DNA from: Typha latifolia
Lineage: Eukaryota > Streptophyta > Magnoliopsida > Poales > Typhaceae
Reading direction: 5' to 3'
DNA: 64,000 nucleotides
NCBI GenBank assembly: GCA_019914945.1
Contig: CM034105.1
Location: 6,262,001 to 6,326,000, forward strand
Shown: positions 32,150 to 43,500 of the stretch, piece by piece
Numbering within the stretch: position 1 is the first letter of the stretch
Layout of the letters: the number at the start of each line of letters is the position of its first letter
Program-made: the position numbers and the translations under genes
The notes under the pieces: model-generated
Seen by the model: only the letters and a program-made list of their open reading frames with translations
Database searches by the model: none
Told to the model about the DNA's origin: nothing

Positions 32150-32158
32150 AAAAAAAAA
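32088..32158. repeat. Poly(A) run followed by (TA)n microsatellite
   Basis: About 20 A residues, then roughly 18 TA units, then another A run. Confidence 0.95.
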
Positions 32159-35100
32159 CTATAAAAACACTACTACTTTGGCAAATGCGCAAATTGGCCC
32201 CTATTTTCCAAGCAATATACCACTTCTTGTTCACTTTTAAGATTAAAGGGTTCAGAAAAGCCAAAGGATTTCTCCTGCTTCATTCATAGCATACATAGGA
32301 TAACAACACGGAAAGGATGACAACGTAAGATCCTAGGCATGCAATATCCCAATCTATACTCTTTCTATAAGAAATATTATCTTTCTCTAACCACTTTATT
32401 TATCCTTCCCTTTCTCTTGATTCTTTCTTATCCTCAATAATTTTCAATAGTTCACAGGAATATTCTCTTCTCTTCATTTCTACCATCTTTCCACCTCTGC
32501 AACAAGAGGAGCAACTTATCTGCCAATATGTACAAAAAATATATAAAACTAAGGAAGTATTCTCTAGTTCTCTTCTTCTTCTTTTTTTTTTTTGCACTCG
32601 GAATTGAATATAGAGAGGACTGTGGAATTAGAACAAAGTATAAAAGGACGAGACACTCTTATCGGCCCACACCAACCCACGCCTGGTCACAACCCTCTCA
32701 TGAGAGGTCATAAAAGATACACATCTCTATCGTAATGATTGGAAAGGAGGACGAGGTTGGCAGGAAAGGAAAGAAAGAAAGAAAGAAAAGAAAAGTATAC
32801 ACCGGCCAATATCACTATCTAGATTGAATTGAGATCTATGAAGCTGGTCAGTTATGCCCTAAGAAAACTTTCCATAGATTCGAAATCTTTCCAGTGCCAC
32901 CTCACATCTCCAGCAGCCATTGACTAGGATGTGTAGACTTTCACCATCAAGTAAGTATTCTAATCCTAATTCTAATTTGCTAATTTTAAGCAGCCTTAGA
33001 AGAAATTGGACCCGAGTCCTTCAACTTACTGTCCATCTCCATTAAAAACTAAAGAACAAATTGTCTACAGCTTGGCCTGCAGGAATTTTGCTCCATTCTT
33101 TGTTGGTTTTGATGCCAGGGAATGAAGGCATAGTAAGTACCTGCAACTGGGACCTGCAGAGGATCTCCTGCTCTTTCTTTATGCTTGCTTCCTGGAAACC
33201 TGCAGTTAGAGCTAGCAATGTATCTCATTCGCTTTACTGACAAAGTGAGGTGGTATTGGAAGTAAATCTTAGGTAAGCTTGCTAAAAAAAGAAAAGAAAA
33301 AGGTTTTCTTTAGACTAGTTTTGGAAGAGCATAGATTCTTGGATTGGAATGGAGGAATGAAGGAATGGGGATAGATCTATGAGAGGCAGAAAAAGCTTTT
33401 GAGAGGATCAAGAAAGAGGAAATGAGCTAGTTTTGTTTTGCCTTGAAAAGAGGTTGCATACAGATAAAGATGCTTGACTAATTATCCCTACTTACTTCTT
33501 TTTTTCTTTGGATGCGTTAAGCCATGAACTTCATCAGTTGATCCGACGTAATGGTTGTTCCTTTCTTTTCTTTCTATTCTTTTTTAAGAAAAAGAAAAAA
33601 GAGAATGTTCGTGGACTTATATTGCATTAAAGATTGTAAACGAAAGATTACAAATAAACGTAGGATTTAAAGCCCACCCAAACGAAGCCCAATGAAGCAA
33701 AAACCTGATTCAAAAACATTTGTTATTACTATAACTTGTGTGTTATACAACTTTATCAGAATTAATATCTAAGACATGAATGAGATGACTAAACAATTCT
33801 ACTACTCAAATTGATGATCACAATATCATAAGTTAAAAGTTTTGAGAGGGATAGAATTTTTATACCAACTAGGTTTAAAGATATGAAAAACAAAAGTACA
33901 AATCAAATCAAAGTCAAAAGTTAAAAATCAAATCTGAATTAGTTTAGAAAAATTGAATTCGGCTATGTTTAAAAAACCAATTAATAATCGAACTTTAAAA
34001 ACTGAAACTGAATAGAATATGAAATAGATAATTGATCCGAGATATTAATCAGATCTGTGGTTTTTTTCTCTTTTCGTTGACGGAAGTTTTTCAATGATAA
34101 AAAAAAATAATAATGTCTCAATCTTTTGGCAACTTTTACTTTTAGTCTCAGGATTTAATTTTGTGTTTTTTAATTCCGTTTTTGTTTTCTAATTTTGAAT
34201 CAGAGATGGAATCTCTTGTTGTGACTACAGATGTCTTCCTCATATATGAGCCGCATGAGAATAAGCAAAAATGTAACCACTTACTAGCAAATGAATTACA
34301 CCTCATGGACCAAGTACTCATTTGAGTAAGTTATGTTAGTTTGAGTTTGCTTGACTCATGTGGTTTGGATTAAGGACAGCCAGAGCTTGTGTGACCTAAA
34401 TGTAAGTGACAGTGAGTTGGTAGGTAAGAAGTTCTCTTGTTCTCTCTTTTTGGTATAGAGACGAGAGTGATCTATATTCGCCTGTGTTTAGTGGTGAGGT
34501 TCTTCTTGAGGTTGTTAATGAGAAGGTAATTTTCGGCATATGGGTAAAACTAGAGAACATATACCACACACTACGGGTTACTAATCGAGTATCATAAAGA
34601 GAGATTGTGCTCTTTGAAGATAAAATAAGGCTCCAAGGTCTCCTAGATGAAGGGGAGATAGACGATGAGGATAAGACATTACTTTGTTGTGCATATTGTC
34701 TGAAAATTATGATTGTTTAGTCCCAAATTTGGTATGCACAAAGGAATGTTCTTGTAGCATGGACACCATTGCTAATAGCGTGCGACTAACAAGATGAACT
34801 TGAAAAAAAGAAAAAAGATAACTAATAGAAGTTTAGAAGGTGAAGATTGTACATGCAAGATATAATTTGATGCTTCAGACGAGTTCATTGAGCAAGGTGG
34901 AGTAAATGTCTAGCATGGAAGCTAGCTGGGTACGAAATTTGTTCAAGCTTTTGGGGAGTGCGGTAGTGGTGGATATTCATACAATGGCTGATATATGGCA
35001 ACATGCGAAGGCGTCGGTGCTCATCAAAAGGGTTATAAGTGCTCATGAAGCCAGTGCAAGTGGAGAAGATTAATGTCGCCTTACTTCTTTAGGTTCCAAC

Positions 35101-35443
35101 GTGAACAGAATAATGGTTGTGGGTGGCAGGGAGATTGTGAATTGCAGCTTTGCTATCAAGGTAAAAGTTGTTGGATTTGTGATATCAAACTCACAGTTCA
35201 AATTAAATACTCATTTGGGTTGGCTTAATAAACCTATTGAGTGAGTTTGTATTGGTTTAGGTTCACTTAACTCATTGTTTGATAGGCAATAGGGTTTTCT
35301 CTTCTTCTCTTCTTCTCTTTAGGCTTAATAAACCTATTGAGTTGTTTGATAGTATTTTTCAAGAACAAGAAAAAAAGAGACGAAAATGATGACGAAGATA
35401 GTAAGAAAATAAAGAGGGTCATGGCTAACGAGTGCTTTCCACA
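32159..35443. other. Gene-free intergenic sequence
   Basis: No supported gene. Minor items are a 64-codon minus-strand frame (33049-33243) of normal composition but no known family; a segment at 34030-34170 (TCTGTGGTTTTTTTC, then TTTTTCAATGATAAAA) resembling the copia-type LTR end seen at 10290-10340; and a 21-bp direct repeat (GGCTTAATAAACCTATTGAG near 35223 and 35322). Confidence 0.4.
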
Positions 35444-36244
35444 TAGGGGTGTCAAAATAAACGAGCGGCTCGAGTTTGGCTTGGCTGAAGCTCAGGCTCG
35501 ACTCGGCTCAGTTTGAGCTAAGCCGAGCCTAAGCCTAAATTCAAAATTCAATTTGAATTTCAAGTCGAGCCTGAGCCGAAACCAGCTCGCTCAGGCTCAA
35601 CTCAATAGACTCGGTATATAAACTTATCAAACCCTAAATCTTAAAAATTCTCAAATCCTAACCGCCTCCATCGCTCCGATCCTAAATTCCCAAAGCCATC
35701 GGCGCACTACTCCTCGTCCTTCCCCACCATCGACCCTCCTCTTCCTCCTTCCCCACCGTCGGCTCATCTCCTCCTCTTCCTCGTTCTCGTCCTCTTCCAC
35801 CATCTGGCATCTCGATCTTTGGCGTCACGAGGTCAAGGAAGCTGAGGTCTCAAAGAGCAAAATGGGCAACAACAATGGGACGGGGAGCCTCTTGACCACG
35901 AAGACGGGTGCGAAACTGCCTCCTCACACTCGAACGGCCTCCTTGGTTCGAACCCGAGCAACTCCCACGTCCACTAGTACTCTTGCTCCGCCATTGTTGA
36001 CTACCTCAATCACTATCCAAATGCGAAATATTCATTATCATGGCCATGGGTTGGGTAGTAATCTGAGTTGCGAGAAGCAAGAGAGAGAGGAGAGATGGAG
36101 GCTTGTTAATAGGCTCGGGCTCGGGCTTGGTCTAGCCCGGCTCGAATTGAACTGAGCCAGACTTGAGCAAAATTATAAGACTCAAAAGTAAATTTGGCCG
36201 AGCCTGAAGCCGAGCCGGCTCGCTCAGGCTCGTTTATACTCCTA
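35444..36244. mobile_element. hAT-like non-autonomous DNA element with unrelated interior
   Basis: The left end TAGGGGTGTCAAAATAAACG and the right end, read on the other strand, TAGGAGTATAAACGAGCC are imperfect terminal inverted repeats followed by GAGCC-rich subterminal sequence. The flanking octamers TTTCCACA and ATTCCACG match at 6 of 8 positions, the target-duplication size of hAT elements. The interior (35600-36100) is not GAGCC-rich and has a CT-rich, 5'-leader-like segment followed by a 97-codon frame at 35862-36155 of no known family. The interior could be captured host sequence. No transposase is present. Confidence 0.6.
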
Positions 36245-37083
36245 ATTCCACGAATCTTAATCCTACTAATATCCCCCACTCTTTTTTCCTTGTATTGCAT
36301 TCTTTATCCTAACATGTATGGCATCCTACTGATTGGTAAAATTTAAAAAGAAAATATAGTTACTAGAATCAAACATGAAGTTGCCCTAACCTAGTTAGAG
36401 TTTGGCTCATTGCCCTACATATTGATAACATTTAAACAAAACACTGCAGAACATAGTTATCCAAATTGATCTAGTTAGAGATGGACTTTTCTGGTTATTA
36501 ATTCAATCATTAGGCCACTCAACAAGACATCTAGTCTATAAAAAATATTTTAATAATATATAGATAGTTCTAGTCTATAAAAGTAATATAATTGTATGTC
36601 TCTATTATTTAGCCATATTTTAAATAGTCTTTACATTTAAATATATCAAATATAGGAAAGTCATATCTTAATGACACTTTTAATTTCTCTTTTTTTCAGG
36701 ATATAATTAGTTTACCTTTGAGACTAAAATATCCTTAGTAAAGAATAAAATAATCAAACAATAACAATAGTTATGTAATTTTACAAATATGAGCAATCTA
36801 ATCGGTTAACAAAGCTTCGCAAATTAAACTGCTGGGTCGGCAAATTTATAGTAGATTCACCAGTTTATCGGTCTACTCGCTCGGTCCGTTTCAGTTCTAA
36901 TAATTATATTACAAAGTATATGTTATGTTTTCTTTTCATAAAGATGTCCATTTGAAAGTTGTTAGCATTATCTTTGCCATTTAGATAACCCATTGCAGAA
37001 CCTACTATCTATTGGTAAGTATTGGGGCTTTCACATTAGAATTTGGAAGCATATATTGTGTCTGAATAAGTCCGAGGAAATAA
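36150..37083 (+). repeat. Tandem duplication, copy A, split by a 0.52-kb insertion
   Basis: The unit runs from inside the right end of the hAT-like element through CCTAACCTAGTTAGAG and ends AACAAGTAACACG. Compared with copy B, sequence from about 36503 to 37020 is extra and is flanked by TATT on both sides. The inserted segment was not recognised. Confidence 0.75.
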
Positions 37084-37523
37084 TTGAACAAGTAACACGA
37101 GCTGAGCCGAACCTGAGCAAACTTATAAGAGTCAAAAGTAAATTTGGCCGAGCCTGGGCCGGAGGGTCGGCTCGTTTACGCCCCCCTACTTCCAGAATCT
37201 TACTGCTATTAATATCCCCTACTCTTTTTTCTGGTATTGCATTCTTTTATCTGTATGGCATCCTACTTATTGGTAAAATTTAAAAAGAAAATATAGTTAC
37301 TAGAATCAAACATGAAGTTGCCCTAACCTAGTTAGAGCTTGGCTCATTGTCCTACATATTGATAACATTTAAACAAACACTACAGAACATAGTTATCAGA
37401 ATTAGACCGAAAATTGATCTAGTTAGAGATGGGACTTTTTGGGTTATTGGGGCTTTTTCATGAGAATTTGGAAGCTTATATCGTGTCTGAATAAGTCCGA
37501 GGAAATAACTGAACAAGTAACAC
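37084..37523 (+). repeat. Tandem duplication, copy B
   Basis: It aligns with copy A from AGCTGAGCCGAACCTGAGC to AACAAGTAACACG at high identity. Copy B ends 220 bases upstream of the start codon of the gene at 37744, so it forms that gene's proximal upstream region. Confidence 0.8.
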
Positions 37524-37743
37524 GTGGATGGAGCCTGGCATTCCTTGCCAAAATTGAAGGCGTTTGAAGGCTTTCTCAGGGAAAAACTACCACCTCTCTT
37601 CTCTGCCGTTCACTTTATGGCACCCGAGCAGCAACAACTTTATTTTCTTTCTTATACGAGATCAGAGACATTCCTTTAGACCTCAATATTTGTCCTTTTG
37701 GTTTTCAACTTTTACAGTTGGAAACCAATTAGGATTGCATGAG

Positions 37744-39058
37744 ATGATCGATCCCATTAAAGGAGGAGAGGAGTCCAAGCCTATGGTGAGCTTTTCATTT
37801 TCCTTTTTCTAACAATCTAAGGGTGTTTCTTTTTTCTTCTTTTTTTCTACCAGTTTAGTTCATGTTAAGGGATTTTTTCTTCTGTCTTGTTTCTTCGTGT
37901 TTGTTTCTTTCAAGAGAAGACGAAATTCTTTCTGAAAAACAAAAACTTAAAGACAAAGTATAATAATGCTAGACAAATGAAATTAACCTTTTAATTTGAA
38001 GAATATATTGAAGCAGCTTAATAATAGAGGAAGACTATGATATACATATACAAATACTTGTCTGCAAAAGGCTAGCTTTTCCTCTTCTCTTTTAGTATTT
38101 TGTCTCAAGAGATTTTGAGAAGCTAATCAGGTGTCTGGTTAGGCAATTTTGGATGGTCTTTTAGTTTATGATGTTCTAGTTGATTGGTTGAGGTAATATT
38201 TTGTGTTCAATCTAGGGAATATCTTTGATAGATACTCTCCAAAGCTAACGTGATTTAAAAATAAAAAACTTCTCTATCTTGATGCCCTGGTAACTCTGAA
38301 CAGAAGTACTCAATTTCTTGCAACATTCACAGGGTTCTCCAAGAATATCAACGCGAGGCCAGAGGCCACGCCTATTGTTCAATTATGGATCTTCCATCAT
38401 GAACATAGCCTGCAAAGCATACCAGAGACTCGAAAGCTTTGATGGTCCCATAGGCTCACTAACAAAGGCAATGGCATCCATGACAATTCCCATTTTGCAC
38501 CCATTACTGCTTCAATGGCTACTAGTCCTCTCCTTCGTTGATGACAAAATCCAAATCATTGAAGACATAACCATGTCAATCTTTCCACCATCTTCGCATA
38601 TCTTTAGGAAGATGGATGAGCTTGCACTCTTCGCTGAGTCCCTTCCAAGCAAGTTCGACAATTTCATCGACAGACTGATCGCTTTGCTTCACCATTGCTT
38701 CATTCACTTAATCCCTAGTTGGACGACATGCGAAGAGAGGGATATCGTGGTCGACATAAAGTGCGACAAGCAAAATGAGACAAGTGCGAAGCTGCATTTG
38801 CATGGCGGCGACGACGACGACGACGAACAGCAGGCCAAGAAGAAGGTGGAGGAAGAGGAAAAAAGGGATATGGAGAGAAGCTGCAGTGAGATAATAGAAG
38901 CTTTGGATAGTGTGGCATCTGACAAAGAGAAGATTGATAGAAATAAGACACAAGAAGAATGTAAGGAGAGGATGCTAAATGATCCTATCATGGAGTTGTT
39001 TGATGAAGGGTGGCATCTGAAGCGATTTGTAGAGGAAAAAAGGAAGGCCAGAAGTTAG
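37744..39058 (+). CDS. Two-exon gene for a 255-residue protein of unknown function
   Basis: Exon 1 is 37744-37785 (14 codons, MIDPIKGGEESKPM), with donor ATG|GTGAGC. Exon 2 is 38333-39058, with acceptor CATTCACAG|GG. Both junctions are phase 0, and the ATG is the first in its frame. A poly(A) signal AATAAA lies at 39171-39176. I do not recognise the family. Visible features are a basic N-terminal part (residues 15-30), a hydrophobic segment MTIPILHPLLLQWLLVLSF (64-82) that could be a membrane helix or buried helix, and a second amphipathic segment (121-143). These are followed by an Asp run (174-178), a charged Lys/Glu region likely to be coiled coil (181-226), and a C-terminal DPIMELFDEGWHLKRF. 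Codon use and splice sites look like a real gene. The intron (37786-38332) is 547 bp. Confidence 0.72.
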
Positions 39059-39170
39059 TTTGATTGCTCACAAAATTGCACTGTGTTTTGTGCTAAGTTG
39101 TACTAGTAAATCTTACAATGGACTTGGAAAAGTTTTTGAAAAATCTTTGTAGGAAGTGACTGATTCTGAT

Positions 39171-39176
39171 AATAAA
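39171..39176 (+). terminator. Poly(A) signal of the 37744-39058 gene
   Basis: AATAAA lies 113 bases after the stop codon in AT-rich sequence, a plausible position for a plant near-upstream element. Confidence 0.45.
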
Positions 39177-39355
39177 CTGAAGCAAATGCAGTTGTCTGTT
39201 TAGGTTCTTCCTTGCTTTCTGTGAATTAGATAGAAGACTCTATAAAGATGGATAACAAACTAATTGCACTTGTTTGAGCATTTTGGCTTAGAAAACTAGA
39301 TGGGAGGGAGTGGTGATTTTATAGGAGGTGAAAAAATAGAATATGTTCGAAATTA

Positions 39356-39428
39356 CGCCCACCGTGGGGCTCGAACCCACGACCACAAGGTTAAGAGCCT
39401 TGCGCTCTACCAACTGAGCTAGACGGGC
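39356..39428 (-). tRNA. tRNA-Lys (anticodon CUU)
   Basis: A 73-nt cloverleaf on the minus strand. The acceptor stem GCCCGTC pairs with GGTGGGC through two G-U wobbles, with discriminator G. The A box is TAGCTCAGTTGGT and the B box GGTTCGAGCCC. The anticodon loop CTCTTAA places CUU at the centre, decoding AAG. No intron or encoded CCA is present. A T6 run (A6 at 39331-39336 on the plus strand) about 20 nt after the 3' end is a suitable RNA polymerase III terminator. All stems close, so it is likely functional. Confidence 0.96.
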
Positions 39429-39739
39429 TTGTAATGATTTTATTTTTTTAATTTAATATTAATTTATTATAGTAATCCAACCATTTAACACCTTGGATTA
39501 ACTTGAACAGTACCAACAAATGAATATTAATATACAAAATAATTTATAAATATCTAAATTACCCCTGTCTTCTTCATCCTTATTTTCTCTTCCAAAAAGA
39601 GGAGGAAGGGGAAGACGAGGAAAGATGATGGCAACGGCGACTACGACGATAAAAGGAGATGGTTGGGGAAGATAGAAGAAAGATAGTGGAGGGATAAAAA
39701 GATGGCAGGAGATGGTGGGAGTATTTCAGTAATTTAGTC

Positions 39740-40200
39740 GACGTCATTAGTCAAAATTATGTCAGGGTTTTAAATAAAAATTTTAGAAGAAAATGAAGGA
39801 TAGGGTTATAAAATCTTCACACAAAATAGATAAAATATAAGTTGAGATCATAAATTTTCCTAAATTAAATGACAAATACATTTTTCTTCTTGAAGTTTAG
39901 AGTAAAATATTTGCCAATGACTTTTGTCTTACATAAAAGATGATATTTTTCCTTGTACTATAATAACATTGGGTAAAAATATTGGATACTTGTTTTCCAA
40001 CTATTTTCAAGATTTTATACAAGTGTAAATGGTTTTTTTATTTAAATTCGATATTAATTATAGTTAGTTAGATTTAACTAATAAAATGATATTTTTTAAA
40101 TAGTATAATAACTTCAGTCGCAATTATAATATTTTGTCGATGTACTGGTAATTAACTAGTTATGATATCTTAGAAGTGTTCAGTGACAATTATATAAAAT
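39740..40200. repeat. Single arm of the 31275-type foldback family
   Basis: GAAGTTTAGAGTAAAATATTTG, ATATTTTTCCTTGTACTA and TTAGATTTAACTAATAAAATG align with the arms of the element at 31275-31975. No mirrored second arm is present. Confidence 0.5.
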
Positions 40201-40526
40201 TCCCTTTTATTTATGTAAGATTATGTCTACTGAAGTCATGTATTGTTCAAAATATTTGGGTTTTCTGAAGAGTATTTCGATGTCATTAAAATGAAGTAGC
40301 AAATCATAAAGACCATAGTTTTGGAGTGAGAAGGATATGTGAGAAGTCAAAAGATACCATAATAGAAAGCCTGTACATCTTTCTTTGACAGTGAGTCAAA
40401 GCTTAACTGCCTACATTACCCTCCAAGAAGGGGGAAAGCAACTTGAAATTTTTTTCCATAAAAAGGACTAAAAAGAAATATAGAAGAGAGAAAAGAAAAA
40501 AATTTACATGATTCAAGTGATCAAAA

Positions 40527-43500
40527 CTAGCATTGATACACTGAAAAGCTCCTGTTCTTCCACATCGAACTCAAAGTCCGACTTAGTTTCTTTGATCTCG
40601 ATTTACACATTGGTCTCGACTCTCTGATCATCCCGTTATGACCATAACCACTCTCCACCTGCAGTTCTTGCTGTCTCATAGGTGAATGCTCTCGTTGCCT
40701 ATGCTCTCTGAAGAGTTTCAGCAGATTCTGCGCCTTCTCCTTCCCTCGAGTAGTTCCATTCACTGATATAGATACTAATGATGGTACAACTCCTTCCTGT
40801 AACACCATATGAATGCATCTCTCGTCACCAGTGCACATCAGCAAGAGACATGCCACTGCCTGCTCTTGCTCCGAGGGCTCACTGGTGTCCAAGAGCATCG
40901 CAAGTGCACCGACCAGTCCTGGCAGTGATAAAATCTCCTTCCTTCCGGCTTGAGTTGATGCCAAGTTTATGAGGACTGCAAGAGCCTTCTCAACCCAATT
41001 CAGGCTTTCAGTCTCTGAGGGGATGGTGAGAAGAGAGTGGAGGCCATCGATGATGCCAGAGGATAGAAGAGAAGGGATGTTAGCCGGGTGTGAGGAGAGA
41101 TTGTACAGGGTGTAGAGAGCATCATGCCTGCAGGTGCTGCTTTCAGGGTCATCGGTATGGAGGATCTGGACTAGGAAAGTAACAGCCTGGCTTGAACCAA
41201 TAATGGGCTTGGCATCATCGAGGCACGAGAGGTTCAGGTAAAGTGCAGTGGCTGATTCATGCATATGAGAGTTTGAAATCATGTTCTCCAGAAGATCGAT
41301 TACTCCAGCTGACAATAACAGACATTTATTCCTGAAATAATGAGTACAGAGTTTCTCATTAGAAAGGTAAAAGGAAATGAAGGTGCAGAACTGCTTATAA
41401 AAAATATCTCATGACAAAAATTCAACAATCCAAAACAATTACAATGTGTAGTGTTCTATCAACAAATTTCCTTCGTGACTTATAATTATTTACATCTATA
41501 ATGAAGACAGGAAGAAGAGAAGATTAATGGCTTACCCTTTGGACATTTAATTTTGGTGCAAAGACCTAAGGGATCAAGGAATGGCACGCTATACTACACA
41601 AGATAAGAGGAATGTTTTGCTAAAGTTTATACCAAGTCAATAACTTTCTGAGGGAAATGCTACAGATAACAAAAACAGTAACAGAACTGTCAAAATGTGT
41701 GCTTGCTGGGTTCTCATCGAGAATAGGGAAAAGAATGTGATTAAACATGTCTGACCATAGAAGAGATAATACAGCTAATCATGCAAAGGGAGATATTTAT
41801 TCTGAGGAATTAGCTAGACATGCTATCCGCAGTAGTGGGAGAGGGTCATTACAAATTTGCATGGAAGTGCTTAAAAAGTTTAATCTAGGGTTGTCTTCTA
41901 TTCTTCACAAGCAGACAGCTAACCAAAGGTAAATCTGTTTATATTAACTCCAATACCTGTTATTGTTTACTGCAAGGTTGAAAAGAGCCATTGCACCAAC
42001 CTCCTGAGCTCTATCATCTCCATCATGTATAGCCAATCGCAGAAATTGAACTAGTGCCTCAGCAAACCCATTTGCGCCCATATAGATCCTTGCTTCCTCA
42101 TCATCCTTGAGCAGATACCTTATTTGTTCCACAACTTTGTATTGTTTATGCAAACTCTTACCTTCATGCAGCACAGTAAGCAAGCTATCATACCTTCCCA
42201 TGTCATCCAAGCTATGACATGAGCCATCTTCTAAAGTGCCTTCTTCATTACCTTTGAGCTCTTCTGTTCTACAGCTCTCTGCTAAAGGAACCACTTTGAC
42301 ACCCTTCACTTTGCTAGAGTTGATACTTTCCATGGAACGGGAATCCATGGTCTCGCAGTCTGAGAAAGCAGGCGCCCAATTGACATCTAGGGATTCTGGA
42401 GGACCATCAGGAACAGTAACTCCATTCTGCTCACACCAACTAGCAATCAGGCCTTTAACACAATAGTTTGGCGTTAGACCGAGGTGCGAGAGCTGCTGCT
42501 GCGATTTTGGGCAAGTACTATGCCCATTATTTAACCATTTCTCAATGCAGACACGCTCATATGTCTGCCCAGATGAGATGATGACGGGATCATACATAAG
42601 TTGCAAGGAGATTGGGCACCTAAGCTCTTCCGGAGGAATTGGCATATTTCTATATCTCGTGTTACCAAGACTAAAATTGAATGATTGAAGCTTAGATAGG
42701 TGTCTCTCGAAGGCCCGACCATTTCTGTAACCACAAATATCTTCAGAACCTATTATGCTCGGGGAACATGGAGTTGATCCTTGAGAATCGGTGTCATCAG
42801 CAACCTCACTTCTGAAAAGCTTTGAATATTTTCTCATGAGATGATATAAGTATGATACGACAGATTCTTTCCGTTTGTCTTCCTCAGCACGTGCTCTTTC
42901 AATAAGCTTCTTCAAGGCTCTTCTCTCTGTCAGTGCTGCTCTGGAAGATGAAATGCCCAGCCTTGAAGCAGCCTGATGAAAGACTTCCAGCTCCTCACTG
43001 TCGTTTGAAGTACTGTCAGATTGTCTGCTTCTCTGCAGCAAATTGATTATCTCATCACCAGCTTCCTTCTCTGATTGATCCAATATTAAGATAATTTCTT
43101 CCAACTCAGCAGCAATGTCCATAACCTATCATGATACCACAATCAGATCCTACAGCAGAAACTATAGGCGCTACGACAGAAGGCATAGCCGAAGATGAAT
43201 TGCAGAAACTTCAGAAATTGTACATTAGTGTGTGCTAACTAGAAACTATAGGCGCTACGTGGAACCAGCAGAAACCCTTTGTGTTCCTAATATCACATTA
43301 ATATCCATATAGTCCTCCAATTAAAAATACATTAAAAACTGGATAGTACATTAGTGTGTGCTAAGCAAAGATATAGAAATAACTTGACCAACTAATAGCT
43401 AAATATGTTGCAATAAACTAGAACCCCATGCCAAAGTAAACTAAAGAACTGCACTGAGTGGGTAACTAGCAGATCAACCGTTTTACGTGTATGGAACATT

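Noticed and set aside
33049..33243. 64-codon minus-strand frame with near-normal composition
   Set aside because: No signal peptide, domain or splice partner visible, and no support beyond being open.
38704..38991. Three overlapping minus-strand frames opposite exon 2 of the 37744 gene
   Set aside because: They are antisense shadows of the Glu/Lys/Asp-rich coding region, giving artificial Ser/Leu/Phe-rich products.
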